DNA of 64,000 nucleotides. Source: Pseudorhodoplanes sp. Lineage in GTDB: Bacteria > Pseudomonadota > Alphaproteobacteria > Rhizobiales > Xanthobacteraceae. Below are positions 9,771-24,785 of this stretch, piece by piece. The stretch's first letter is position 1. Each line of letters starts with the position of its first letter. The notes under the pieces are model-generated. The model did no database searches, was not told the DNA's origin, and saw nothing but the letters and a program-made list of their open reading frames with translations. The translations under genes and the position numbers were made by a program. Location of the stretch: NCBI GenBank assembly GCA_019187085.1, contig JABARS010000006.1, forward strand, positions 258,894-322,893. The letters are read 5' to 3'.

Positions 9771-10042
9771 GGAGGACCACGTGGAATGCGGGTTCCATAT
9801 CCAATCCACAACCGTCGATTACATCGTGGGCAGGCACGGCATACGTTCAAAATCAATCACTTAAGGGGAGCTGTCCTGGGCCGGGTTCCCGTATATTTTT
9901 CATAAAAAACAATGCCTTGAGTCAGAAATCCCCAGATTGTGGACAGCGCGACGGCACTTTTTGGCTTCCTTCGCGTTTCCTGCTTCGGGGCTCCCCGAGC
10001 CTCTGTTAGACTTTCGTTACTAGCCAGCGAAGGGAGGCCGAT

Positions 10043-10126
10043 GTGGACCTTGCCTTGAGACTGAATGTCCTGGCTCTCTGCGCCGCCTTTGTGTTCGTCG
10101 GCGCGGTTGTGCTGGGCGCGTTCTAG
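10043..10126 (+). CDS. 27-residue membrane micro-protein
   Basis: GTG at 10043 opens a 27-codon frame ending in TAG at 10126. The peptide begins VDLALRLNVLALC and ends FVGAVVLGAF: a short charged start followed by one continuous hydrophobic helix. A strong Shine-Dalgarno (AGGGAGG, 10031-10037) lies six bases upstream. The ATG two bases earlier would stop after five codons. The frame is followed 73 bases later by a near-perfect intrinsic terminator, which gives it the layout of an independent transcript. I recall similar tiny proteins in Bradyrhizobium-like genomes but cannot confirm that here. The function is unknown. Confidence 0.6.
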   Translation: MDLALRLNVLALCAAFVFVGAVVLGAF

Positions 10127-10199
10127 GTTGAAGGATCGTAGGGAAAACCAAGAGCCAGACCGACGCCGTTGCTAACGGAAAAAGCGGCCCAAGTGTCGG

Positions 10200-10236
10200 C
10201 GGACACCGGAGACACCGTCTCCGGTGTCCGTTTTTT
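10200..10236 (+). terminator. Intrinsic terminator with a 14-bp perfect stem
   Basis: Arms CGGACACCGGAGAC and GTCTCCGGTGTCCG pair perfectly around a three-base loop and are followed by six T residues. It most likely ends the transcript carrying the 27-codon ORF. It lies 23 bases ahead of the isochorismatase start, so it could also act as an attenuator for that gene. Confidence 0.88.
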
Positions 10237-10259
10237 GAAGGCCCGTGCCGGAGACCCCT

Positions 10260-10871
10260 ATGCAATCGATCGTCCGTCCGAAGACCCTGCTCGAACTTGC
10301 CGGCGTCACGCCGGCACCCTCGTCGCTCTCGCAGGCGGCGCTCGTCGTGATCGACGCCCAGCACGAATATCTCGATGGGCGGCTGCCCCTGTCCGGCGTG
10401 CAGGCGGCGCTCGGCGAGATCGCCGCACTGCTCGCGCGCGCGCGCAAGGCGGGCACGCCGGTCATTCACGTCCGGCATAAGGGCCGGCCGGGCGGTGCGT
10501 TCGGGCCCGACACGCCGGGTTTTGCCATCGTGTCACAGGCGGCGCCGCAGCCGGACGAGCGCGTGATCGAGAAGGGCCTGCCCAATGCCTTCGCCGGCAC
10601 CGAGCTGAAAGCCGCGCTCGATGCGCTCGACAGGAAAGAGATCGTGATTGCGGGTTTCATGACCCATATGTGCGTGGAAGCGACCGCGCGCGCGGCGATC
10701 GATCTTGGACTAAAGGCGACGGTCGTGGCGGCGGCGACGGCGACGCGCGACCTGCCCGATCCGCTCAGCGGCATCGCCGTGCCGGCGGCCGAAGTGCAAC
10801 GCAACGCGCTCGCAGCGCTCAACGACCGGTTTGCGGTGATCGCGGCGGACGGCAGCAAGGTGCCGGACTAG
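10260..10871 (+). CDS. Isochorismatase-family cysteine hydrolase
   Basis: The protein has 203 residues in the isochorismatase/nicotinamidase fold. The catalytic set can be read as Asp in ALVVIDAQHEYLDG (near residue 29), Lys in VIEKGLPNAFAGTEL (near 105) and Cys in GFMTHMCVEATARAA (near 139). The G-MTHMC-E motif is the nucleophile loop. Members hydrolyse isochorismate, amides or ureido groups, and the substrate here is unknown. I chose the ATG at 10260, with GGAG six bases upstream, over a GTG at 10245. It stands alone, just after the terminator at 10236 and convergent with metH. Confidence 0.9.
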   Translation: MQSIVRPKTLLELAGVTPAPSSLSQAALVVIDAQHEYLDGRLPLSGVQAALGEIAALLARARKAGTPVIHVRHKGRPGGAFGPDTPGFAIVSQAAPQPDERVIEKGLPNAFAGTELKAALDALDRKEIVIAGFMTHMCVEATARAAIDLGLKATVVAAATATRDLPDPLSGIAVPAAEVQRNALAALNDRFAVIAADGSKVPD

Positions 10872-10906
10872 TTTTCGGGACCGGCACGAAACGCGCGCAC
10901 GCGTCC

Positions 10907-14644
<3,738 letters not shown>

Positions 14645-14652
14645 TGATTTTC

Positions 14653-15561
14653 CTACGCAGCAGCTTTAGTCGCCGGCCGCAGGCCGAGCAGATGGCAGAT
14701 CGCGTAGACGAGATCGGCGCGGTTCATCGTATAGAAATGAAAATCGGTGACGCCATTGTCGACGAGATCGATCACCTGTTCGGCGGCGACCGCGGCAGCG
14801 ATCAGCTTGCGGGTGGCGAGATCCTCGTCGAGCCCTTCGAAGCGCTCGGCCAGCCAGCGCGGCACGGAGGCGCCGGTGCGCTCGGCGAAATTCTTCGCCT
14901 GCCTGAAGTTCTGCACCGGCAAGATTCCCGGCACGACCGGGATCATGATGCCCCGCGCACGCACGCGGTCGAGATAGCGGAAATAAAGATCGTTCTCGAA
15001 GAAGAACTGCGTGATCGCGCGGCTTGCGCCGGCATCCACCTTGGCCTCGAGCATGTCGATGTCGGCATCGACCGTCGGGCTGTCGGGATGCTTCTCGGGA
15101 TAGGCGGAGACCGACACCTCGAAATCGGCGATGCGCCTGATGCCCGCGACGAGGTCGGCCGCGTTGACGTAGCCGCCCGGATGCGGCGCATAGGGCACGC
15201 CGATGCCGCCGACCGGATCGCCGCGCAGCGCCACGATATGGCGTACGCCCGCGGCGTGATAGTTGCGGATCACCGCATCGACCTCGTCGCGCGTGGCGTC
15301 GACGCAGGTCAGGTGCGCGGCCGGCGTCAGCGCGGTGTCGTTGACGATGCGCTTGACGGTCGCGTGCGTGCGCTCGCGCGTGGAGCCGCCGGCGCCGTAG
15401 GTGACCGAGACGAATTTGGGCGCGAGCGGCGCGAGCCGCTCGATCGCCTCCCAGAGCTGCCGCTCCATCTCCTCGGTCTTCGGCGGGAAAAACTCGAAGG
15501 AGACATTGATGCGGCGCGGTTGCCCGGTCGTGCTCCAGCGGCTGGCGCGGGTCGGGGCCAT
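14653..15561 (-). CDS. metF: Methylenetetrahydrofolate reductase
   Basis: MetF reduces 5,10-methylenetetrahydrofolate to the 5-methyl form that MetH uses. The ATG at 15561 overlaps the stop of the upstream ArsR gene in a TGATG and gives 302 residues, the normal size. Motifs are in order: [18 protein letters not shown] near residue 20, containing the catalytic Glu of the family, then [29 protein letters not shown] near 105 and [18 protein letters not shown] near 185. A longer open frame upstream only reads through the ArsR gene in another phase and was rejected. Confidence 0.97.
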   Translation of the reverse strand: MAPTRASRWSTTGQPRRINVSFEFFPPKTEEMERQLWEAIERLAPLAPKFVSVTYGAGGSTRERTHATVKRIVNDTALTPAAHLTCVDATRDEVDAVIRNYHAAGVRHIVALRGDPVGGIGVPYAPHPGGYVNAADLVAGIRRIADFEVSVSAYPEKHPDSPTVDADIDMLEAKVDAGASRAITQFFFENDLYFRYLDRVRARGIMIPVVPGILPVQNFRQAKNFAERTGASVPRWLAERFEGLDEDLATRKLIAAAVAAEQVIDLVDNGVTDFHFYTMNRADLVYAICHLLGLRPATKAAA

Positions 15562-16556
15562 CACGCGACCTCCCGGCGGCCGGCAGAGGCGGCACGCGGA
15601 TCGCGCGCAAGCCACAGCGAGACCGCGATCTTGCCCTCGGAGCCGGGCTCGGGCGCGATATTGCGCTGCATGGTCACGTCGAGGCCGGCCGCAGCAAGCC
15701 ATTGCGAGACAATCTCGGGGGCAAAGCCGAGGCGGCGATGCGCGTGCTCCTCGCGCAGGAATTCGAGATCGTGCGGGGCGAAGTCGACCACCAGCAGCCG
15801 GCCACCCGGCTCGAGCAAACGCGCCGCCTCGCGCACTGCACGCGCACCATCTTCGAGAAAATGCAGCACCTGATGGATGATGATGACGTCGAAGGACTCG
15901 CGCGGCAGCGCAAGATGATAGATGTCGCCTTGCCGTACGCTGCAATGGCGCAGCCCCGCCCGGTCGAGCCGCGCGCGCGCGAGATTGAGCATCGCCGGCG
16001 ACAGATCGACCCCGAGCCCGCGCTCGATGGACGGTCCGAACAACTCAAGCATGCGTCCGGTCCCGGTGCCGAGATCGAGCAGCGAGCGGAACGGCCACTC
16101 CTTCAATGCATCGACGATCGCGGCCTCCACCGCCGCGTCGGCCGCATGCAGCTTGCGGATGCGGTCCCATTCCGCAGCATGGGCGCTGAAATAGTCCTGC
16201 GCGGCCTTGGCGCGCGCCTGGCGCACCGCCGCCAGCCGCTCGCGGTCGCGCGCCAGTGTAGGGTCTTCGGGATCGAGATATTCGGAGAGGAGCCGCACCA
16301 TCCCGGCACCGCCGCCACGGTCGGTCACGCGGAAGAAAGCCCAGGCGCCTTCGCGGTGGCGCTCGATCAGGCCGGCTTCGGAGAGCAGCTTCAGATGGCG
16401 CGAGATGCGCGGCTGCGACTGGCGCAGGATTTCGGTGAGGTCGGAGACAGTCAGTTCGGCCTCGGTCAACAGCGCCAGGATGCGCAGGCGCGTGCCCTCG
16501 GCCGCGGCCCGGAGCGCATTATGGACGAGGTCGAACGGCAGCTTGTCGGCGAACAT
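15561..16556 (-). CDS. ArsR-family regulator fused to a SAM-dependent methyltransferase domain
   Basis: The protein has 331 residues. Residues 8-85 form an ArsR winged helix (LRAAAEGTRLRILALLTEAELTVSDLTEILRQSQPRISRHLKLLSEAGLI). No metal-binding cysteine pair is seen there. Residues about 140-310 form a class I methyltransferase domain with the SAM motif LLDLGTGTGRMLELFG. ArsR-type regulators with SAM or SAH sensing (SahR-like) control methionine-cycle genes in proteobacteria. The position ahead of metF-metH and the palindrome at 16588 fit that role. It probably senses SAM or SAH rather than methylating a substrate, which is inference. It overlaps metF by one base. Confidence 0.9.
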   Translation of the reverse strand: MFADKLPFDLVHNALRAAAEGTRLRILALLTEAELTVSDLTEILRQSQPRISRHLKLLSEAGLIERHREGAWAFFRVTDRGGGAGMVRLLSEYLDPEDPTLARDRERLAAVRQARAKAAQDYFSAHAAEWDRIRKLHAADAAVEAAIVDALKEWPFRSLLDLGTGTGRMLELFGPSIERGLGVDLSPAMLNLARARLDRAGLRHCSVRQGDIYHLALPRESFDVIIIHQVLHFLEDGARAVREAARLLEPGGRLLVVDFAPHDLEFLREEHAHRRLGFAPEIVSQWLAAAGLDVTMQRNIAPEPGSEGKIAVSLWLARDPRAASAGRREVA

Positions 16557-16587
16557 CGGGGCCAGGACCTGGGAAAGTCAAAAACTA

Positions 16588-16605
16588 TATAAGGATATCT
16601 TTATA
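16588..16605. promoter_or_regulatory. Palindromic operator candidate for the ArsR-metF-metH operon
   Basis: The 18-base inverted repeat TATAAGGATATCTTTATA has seven of nine base pairs symmetric about ATAT-C, in an AT-rich island inside GC-rich flanks. It lies 32 bases upstream of the ArsR-methyltransferase start. ArsR-family proteins bind palindromes of this size near their own promoters, so autoregulation of the whole methionine operon is likely. Confidence 0.7.
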
Positions 16606-16750
16606 CGGCAATTCGATGGGCGCAAGCCCACAGAGCGTTTTTTCGCATCCGGACCGCACTTTGGCTCTCATGGTGGCCACCGGCGCATCCTTGCCCCACC
16701 CCGCCTCGGTCGCATTGCCCAAGGACGGCCCGGTCGCCTAGGGTCATTTC

Positions 16751-17266
16751 ATGTCCACGCAATCCAACAGCCCGACCGCCGAATTCGGCGCCCGCGAGGG
16801 CGAAATCGCGGTCGAACTGCCGCCCCGCGGCGACGCCACGCTTTATTATATCGGCCGCATCCGCACGCCCTGGCAGCGGCGTGCCGACTGCCCCAAGAAC
16901 GGGCGCGAGGCGGAGGCGGTCTGCACGCTCGCGGTCGATCCGCGCTGGGCGCAGGCGCTCGCGGGGGTGGAGACCTGCTCCCACCTCATCGTCCTTTACT
17001 GGATGGACCGCTCGCGTCGCGACCTCGTATTCCAGGTCCCGCGCTATCACGGCACCGGCCGCGGCACGTTCGCGCTGCGCTCGCCGGCCCGGCCGAACCC
17101 GATCGCACTCAGCGTGGTCCCGCTCCTGAAGGTCGAAGGCACGAACGTCTTCGTGCGCGGCCTCGACTGCCTCGACGGCACACCGCTTCTCGACATCAAG
17201 CCGTATTTCGCCTCCACCGACAGCATTCCCGACGCCGTCGTCGGCTGGCATCGCGACCGTGAATGA
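16751..17266 (+). CDS. trmO: TrmO-family tRNA (N6-threonylcarbamoyladenosine37-N6)-methyltransferase
   Basis: The 171-residue protein is of the TsaA/YaeB (UPF0066) type. Characterised members methylate t6A37 in tRNA-Thr with SAM. Visible motifs are YYIGRIRTPWQRRADCPKNG near residue 35, CSHLIVLYWMDRSRRD near 78, the signature TFALRSPARPNPIALSVV near 108 and LDCLDGTPLLDIKPYF near 138. Some bacterial paralogues are truncated; this one has the core beta barrel but no long C-terminal extension. It is divergent from the methionine operon. Confidence 0.88.
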   Translation: MSTQSNSPTAEFGAREGEIAVELPPRGDATLYYIGRIRTPWQRRADCPKNGREAEAVCTLAVDPRWAQALAGVETCSHLIVLYWMDRSRRDLVFQVPRYHGTGRGTFALRSPARPNPIALSVVPLLKVEGTNVFVRGLDCLDGTPLLDIKPYFASTDSIPDAVVGWHRDRE

Positions 17267-17341
17267 GAGCCATTCGGCGAACGAACTGGACTCGCACGGC
17301 CATGACGGCATGATCGCCGCAAACACAGTGCGAGGGACACG

Positions 17342-18265
17342 ATGCGCATCGCGGTGATGGCGGCAGGAGCGGTTGGCGGTTATTTCGGCGCGCGTCTTGC
17401 GATGGCCGGACACGAGGTGCATTTCATCGCGCGCGGCACGCATCTCGATGCCATCCGCAAGGACGGATTGCGGATCGCGAGCACGCACGGCGACTTGCAT
17501 CTGAAGGACGTCAAGGCAACGCCGCGTCCCGAGGATGTCGGGCCCGTCGACATCGTGCTGTTCGCGGTCAAGCTGTGGGACACCGAGACAGCCGCCGGGC
17601 AGGCGCGCTCGCTCGTGGGGCCGCAGACGCGCGTGATCACGCTGCAGAACGGCGTCGACAGCGTCGAGCGCATGGCCCCGATCCTCGGCGCCGACTGCGT
17701 GGTCGGCGGCATCGCCCAGATCGCTTCCGTGATCGAGAAGCCCGGCGTCATCAGCCACACGAGCCCGTTCGCGACCATGCGCATCGGGCGCGTCGACGGC
17801 AGGCCGGATGCCGCGCTCGCAGCCTTCACCGATGCCGCCAAGGCGGCCGGCCTCGACATCACGCTCTCGGACGCGATCAATCGCGACCGCTGGCTGAAAT
17901 TCATCTTCCTCGTCGGCCTGTCCGGCATCACGTCCGCCACGCGCTCGCCGCTGGGGCCGATCATGGCCGACCCTGACACGCGCGCCTTCCTGCATCGGCT
18001 GATGCAGGAGACGATGCTGGTCGGCCGCGCACAGGGCGTACCGCTCGAGGACGGCTATGTCGCCGACCGCATGGACTTCGCCGCCAAGGCGCCGCCGACC
18101 ATGAAGGCCTCGATGTGCCACGACCTGGAGCGCGGCAACCGGCTGGAACTCGACTGGCTGGCCGGCAAGGTCGTGCAGCTCGGCCGCGAGAGTGGCGTTG
18201 CGGTGCCCGCCAACGAAGCGGTCTATGCGCTCCTGAAGCTGCACCGCGCCGGCAGAAGCGGCTAG
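17342..18265 (+). CDS. 2-dehydropantoate 2-reductase family protein (PanE/ApbA)
   Basis: The 307-residue NADPH-dependent reductase has the two-domain ketopantoate reductase layout. The N-terminal Rossmann motif is MRIAVMAAGAVGGYFGARLA. The first Gly of the usual GxGxxG is Ala here, an oddity. AVKLWDTE near residue 80 carries the expected Lys, and LQNGVDSVERM follows near 102. The C-terminal domain has DAINRDRWLKFIFLVGLSGITSATR near residue 180 and MCHDLERGNRLELDWLAGKVV near 258. PanE reduces ketopantoate for CoA synthesis, but many genomes carry several paralogues, so the physiological substrate is uncertain. A GCGAGGG precedes the ATG. Confidence 0.88.
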   Translation: MRIAVMAAGAVGGYFGARLAMAGHEVHFIARGTHLDAIRKDGLRIASTHGDLHLKDVKATPRPEDVGPVDIVLFAVKLWDTETAAGQARSLVGPQTRVITLQNGVDSVERMAPILGADCVVGGIAQIASVIEKPGVISHTSPFATMRIGRVDGRPDAALAAFTDAAKAAGLDITLSDAINRDRWLKFIFLVGLSGITSATRSPLGPIMADPDTRAFLHRLMQETMLVGRAQGVPLEDGYVADRMDFAAKAPPTMKASMCHDLERGNRLELDWLAGKVVQLGRESGVAVPANEAVYALLKLHRAGRSG

Positions 18266-18356
18266 CGCGGCGCGCCCGCCGCACCGGCGCAAATCGGGCG
18301 TACCGCCGCGCCCCGTTCCGTCCTAGACTTGCGACTCACCGCGAGCGGGCATCGGC

Positions 18357-19916
18357 ATGATCGCGATCCTGGGCAGGGTCCTCCTCGCTACGCTGATCGT
18401 GGCGGTATCGTTCACGGTCAGCCTGTGGACGATGGACTATTTCTGGCCGCGGCAGGCGGCCGCGCCGGCGCGACTGCCGTCGCTTGCCGAATTGCCGCCG
18501 CTGCCACCGGCCACACGCGCGTCCGTCATCATCGCGCCGGTGGCCATCACGCTGCCGGCAATCCGCGAGGCGATGGAAGCCAACGCCCCGCGCGATCTCA
18601 GCGGCAAGCAGGACAATCCGCTGAGCAAATTGCTGTCCAAGGCCGATATCGGATTCACCGTCGCGCGCACGCCGATCGCGGTGAGCGGGCGGCCGGAAGC
18701 GCTCACGATCTCCACCGGCATCAACGGCGCCCTGCGCGTCACCGGCCAGCTCGCCACCGGCGCCGCCAATCTCGGCGGCACGATCACGAGCCTTCTCAAC
18801 CAGAATCTCGGCCGCGACGTGCAGAACGTGACCGGCAAGGTGCTCGACCAGCGCGCCGACATACGCGGCCAGGTCGCGGTCAGTTCGCGTCCGGCGATCG
18901 GCGCCAACTGGCGGATCGAGCCCAACCTCACCGGCCAGGTCACGCTCGGCGAAGGCTCGCTCTCGATCGCGGGCGCGCGGCTGAGCGTGTCGCGCGAGGT
19001 CAAGCCGCTCATCGACCGCGCGGTCAACGAGCAGATCACAGCGCTGCAGAACCGTCTGCGCGGCGATCCGTTCATCGAACAGGCGGCGCGGCGCGAATGG
19101 GCAAAGATGTGCCGCGCGATCCCGCTCGGCGGCGGCAAGACCGGCATGCCTGACCTCTGGCTCGAAATGCGGCCGACGCGCGCCTTCGCCGCGCAGCCGC
19201 GCATCGACGCCAACGCCGTCCCCCTCACCGTTGGCGTGCAGGCCGACCCCCGCATCGTGCCCAACGCGAGCACGCCGCACTGCCCGTTCCCCGCCCAGCT
19301 CGAACTTGTGCCGCCGCTCGATCAAGGCCGCGTCAATATCGGCGTGCCGGTCGACGTACCGTTCACCGAGATCAACAAGCTGCTCGAAACCCAGATGAAG
19401 GACCGCAAATTCCCCGAGGACGGCAGCGGCCCGGCGGAAGTGACTGTCCGGCGCGCGAACATGTCGGCGTCGGGCGAGCGGCTCCTGATCTCGCTTCTCG
19501 TCAACGCCAAGGAGAAGAAAAGCTGGTTCGGCTTCGGCACCGAGGCGACGATCCACATCTGGGGCAAACCGACGCTCGATCGCGAGCAGCAAATCCTGCG
19601 CATGACGGACCTGTCGCTGGCGGTGGAATCGGAAGCCGCATTCGGATTGCTCGGCGCGGCGGCGCAAGCCGCTTTGCCCTATCTGCAGAGCGCGCTGGAA
19701 AAGAACGCCGTCGTCGACCTCAAGCCATTCGCGGCCAGCGCCCGCACCAGCATCGAACGCGCGATCGCCGACTTCCGCCAGCAATCGAACAACGTGAAGG
19801 TCGATGCCGCGGTGACCGGCCTGCGTCTGGTCGGGATCGAATTCGATTCGCGCACGCTGCGCATCGTCGCCGAGGCCGACGGCAATGTGCGGGTGGCGGT
19901 GAGCAAGCTGCCGTAG
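18357..19916 (+). CDS. DUF4403 family protein
   Basis: The protein has 519 residues. A single N-terminal membrane anchor or uncleaved signal (residues 5-25) is followed by a periplasmic DUF4403 region: a repeated beta-strand pattern with APVAITLPAIREAMEANAP near 60, VSREVKPLIDRAVNEQITALQNRL near 210 and VPFTEINKLLETQMKDRKF near 340. Such proteins resemble lipid-binding tubular folds (SMP/BPI-like), but the function is not established. It is a single gene, convergent with the homocysteine methyltransferase. Confidence 0.85.
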   Translation: MIAILGRVLLATLIVAVSFTVSLWTMDYFWPRQAAAPARLPSLAELPPLPPATRASVIIAPVAITLPAIREAMEANAPRDLSGKQDNPLSKLLSKADIGFTVARTPIAVSGRPEALTISTGINGALRVTGQLATGAANLGGTITSLLNQNLGRDVQNVTGKVLDQRADIRGQVAVSSRPAIGANWRIEPNLTGQVTLGEGSLSIAGARLSVSREVKPLIDRAVNEQITALQNRLRGDPFIEQAARREWAKMCRAIPLGGGKTGMPDLWLEMRPTRAFAAQPRIDANAVPLTVGVQADPRIVPNASTPHCPFPAQLELVPPLDQGRVNIGVPVDVPFTEINKLLETQMKDRKFPEDGSGPAEVTVRRANMSASGERLLISLLVNAKEKKSWFGFGTEATIHIWGKPTLDREQQILRMTDLSLAVESEAAFGLLGAAAQAALPYLQSALEKNAVVDLKPFAASARTSIERAIADFRQQSNNVKVDAAVTGLRLVGIEFDSRTLRIVAEADGNVRVAVSKLP

Positions 19917-19936
19917 CGTTCCCGATGGTGAGGAAT

Positions 19937-19961
19937 GGGCCTCACCGGAAAGGCGAGGCCC
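19937..19961. terminator. Hairpin between convergent genes
   Basis: Arms GGGCCTC and GAGGCCC pair across an 11-base loop, between the DUF4403 gene and the homocysteine methyltransferase gene that ends at 20026. There is no T tract, so it may only be a weak or factor-dependent end signal. Confidence 0.4.
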
Positions 19962-20025
19962 GCGTCTCCCATCATGAGGTCCGGACCGCCTTCATCCGTC
20001 GAGGCGCGCCTTCGGCGCCGGCGGT

Positions 20026-20979
20026 TCAGGCCGCCACCTCCGTGCAGGCCATGCAGATTTCCTCGACATGGCGATGGTCCGTGCCGCAGCAGCCGCCCAA
20101 CACATTGACGTGGCGCAGCCGCGCACGCAGGTCGCGGTAGCGGCGACCAAGATCGGCGGGATCGCCGATATCGAGGTCGGGCGCCGCATCGAGTTCGGCA
20201 TGGCTGCGCATCGAGGCATTGGCGCGGATGCCGCGCAGACGCCCGATCCAGCTTTCGTTGCGCGCCAGCGCATCGGCGAAATGCGCCGGATGCGCGCAAT
20301 TGAGCATATAATAGGCCGGCGTATTGCCGGTCTCGCGGTCGGTCTGCACGATGGCGTCTTTCAGCGTCTGCCCGTTCGGCAGCCGGCCGTCAGTCTCCAC
20401 CGTAAACGAGATCACCACCGGCATGTCCGCCGCCTTCGCCGCACGTGCAATGCCGATCGCTTCCTCGGCATAGTTGAGCGTGAAGGCCGATATCATGTCG
20501 GCCTCGGTGTCACGGAACACGCCGGCCTGAAAGCCGTGATAATCCTGGGCCTCGGCCGCACTCATCGCGCTCGCCACGCGATAGCCGTCGCCGCGCGGCC
20601 CGATATTGGCGGAGATCACGATCGGCGTCTGCGCGCTTTCGTGCCGGCGACGCAGGTCGGCCATCAGCGCGACCGCCTTGCGGTTGGCCTGCGCGAGCGC
20701 AGCCGGCGCATAACCGAGCTTCTTGCCCCAGTCCGGGCTCGCCCGCCAGGTGACGCCTTCCAGCACGAAGCCGGTCCGCGCGCGCTTTGCCATCGCGATA
20801 TAGCGCTCGTAATAGGCGCGCAGGCGCGCGGCGCCTTCGGCACTTTTAAGCAGATCGAAGCTCGCGAAGTACGGCAGATCGATCCCGTCGTGAAAGATCA
20901 GCGTCGTCTCGAGGCCGCCGTCGGTGAGAAAGAGGCCTTCGCCCAGTTGCGGCAAGGCATTGCGGTATTTGGACATCAT
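20026..20979 (-). CDS. Homocysteine S-methyltransferase family protein
   Basis: The 317-residue protein from the ATG at 20979 has CAGGAGAC just upstream; an upstream extension to 21078 lacks family sequence. The fold is the zinc-dependent homocysteine methyltransferase barrel: LFLTDGGLETTLIFHDG near residue 15, VLEGVTWRASPDWG near 75, zinc Cys in YYMLNCAHP near 223 and the paired GGCCGTDHRHVEEIC near 296-309. Family members use S-methylmethionine, SAM or betaine as donor (MmuM, BHMT), and which applies cannot be read here. It would return methyl groups to methionine, beside the metH route in the same window. Confidence 0.9.
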   Translation of the reverse strand: MMSKYRNALPQLGEGLFLTDGGLETTLIFHDGIDLPYFASFDLLKSAEGAARLRAYYERYIAMAKRARTGFVLEGVTWRASPDWGKKLGYAPAALAQANRKAVALMADLRRRHESAQTPIVISANIGPRGDGYRVASAMSAAEAQDYHGFQAGVFRDTEADMISAFTLNYAEEAIGIARAAKAADMPVVISFTVETDGRLPNGQTLKDAIVQTDRETGNTPAYYMLNCAHPAHFADALARNESWIGRLRGIRANASMRSHAELDAAPDLDIGDPADLGRRYRDLRARLRHVNVLGGCCGTDHRHVEEICMACTEVAA

Positions 20980-21240
20980 TGTCTCCTGTCGTGGTTCGTT
21001 CCGCGAAAGCGCGCAGCACCCGCGCGGGCACGCGGGAAAGCCGGCCAGATAGGGATTGTCGGTGTCGGCCGCAGGCAAAAGGCCGGCGGACCGCGGTCAC
21101 CGTGTCGGCGCGGACTTTACGAAAAGCCCCGCCGCCGGCTAGAACACTCGCGGTCAAGTCCATCCGGCCGCGTTTTGCCCTGCTGCGCGCGCCGTCCCGC
21201 CGCCATGCGGCCGTCAACTGGACTCGTGGTACAGTCAGCC

Positions 21241-21867
21241 ATGCTCGAAAAAGCCGCCCGCCGGGGCCCGGATACGCGCGAACGCATTCTCGAACTGGCC
21301 GAGGCCGCCGTCCTCGCCAAGGGCTTCGCGGCGACCTCCATCGAGGAACTGATCGCGGCTGCCGGCATCACCAAGAGCGGCTTCTTCTATCATTTCCGCG
21401 ACAAGGGCGCGCTCGCGAAGGCGATGATGCTGCGCTACATCGAGCACGACAAGAAAGTGCTCGACGAGATTTTCAGCCGCGCCGACGAGCTCAACGACGA
21501 TCCGCTGCACGGCCTTCTGGTCGCACTCAAGCTCTTCGCCGAGACCCTGGGCAATCTGCCCGAAGCCCATCCGGGCTGCCTTGCCGCCTCGTTCTGCTAT
21601 CAGGACCAGCTTTTCAATCAGGATGTCCGCACGCTCAACGCGCAGAGCGTGCTGCGCTGGCGCGAACGCTTCCTGGAGCGGCTGCAGGCGATCGCACGGC
21701 GTTATCCGCCGCGCCGCGAAATCGATCTCGAGGCGCTCGCCGACATGGCCGCCTCCAATGTCGAGGGCGGCCTCATTCTCGGCCGCCTGCTGAAGGATCC
21801 GAGCATCCTGCCGCGCCAGATCCTGCTCTATCGCGACCTGATCCGGGCCATTTTCCAGCCCGAATAA
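21241..21867 (+). CDS. TetR/AcrR family transcriptional regulator
   Basis: The protein has 208 residues. The N-terminal TetR HTH covers about 12-60: TRERILELAEAAVLAKGFAATSIEELIAAAGITKSGFFYHFRDKGALAKAM. The C-terminal ligand domain (65-205) contains CLAASFCYQDQLFNQDVR and a tetracycline-repressor-like C-terminal pattern. It is divergent from the homocysteine S-methyltransferase, with 261 bases between the two starts, and is its most likely target. The TPP riboswitch of the thiC operon begins about 60 bases after its stop. Confidence 0.9.
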   Translation: MLEKAARRGPDTRERILELAEAAVLAKGFAATSIEELIAAAGITKSGFFYHFRDKGALAKAMMLRYIEHDKKVLDEIFSRADELNDDPLHGLLVALKLFAETLGNLPEAHPGCLAASFCYQDQLFNQDVRTLNAQSVLRWRERFLERLQAIARRYPPRREIDLEALADMAASNVEGGLILGRLLKDPSILPRQILLYRDLIRAIFQPE

Positions 21868-24588
<2,721 letters not shown>

Positions 24589-24785
24589 TTTCAGAATACA
24601 GCAACCATTGAGCGGAGGCTGGCTTTGACCCGCGCTTTTGCAAACGCCGTTGTCCATCCAGGCGACAGACGGTACGCTGGCGCGGAAAACGAGATAACGG
24701 CGTCCGGATCACTGATGCGTTCCGGTCAGGACATGGCAGCGCCATGGTCCTGCGGCACCCGCGCAACATCATCACGGGGACCGGC

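Noticed and set aside
15562..15945. Upstream extension of metF to 430 codons
   Set aside because: The extra stretch is the ArsR-methyltransferase gene read in another frame; the TGATG junction and family length fix the start at 15561.
16601..18292. A 563-codon open frame on the minus strand
   Set aside because: It is antisense to trmO and the PanE-like gene and has no recognisable domain.
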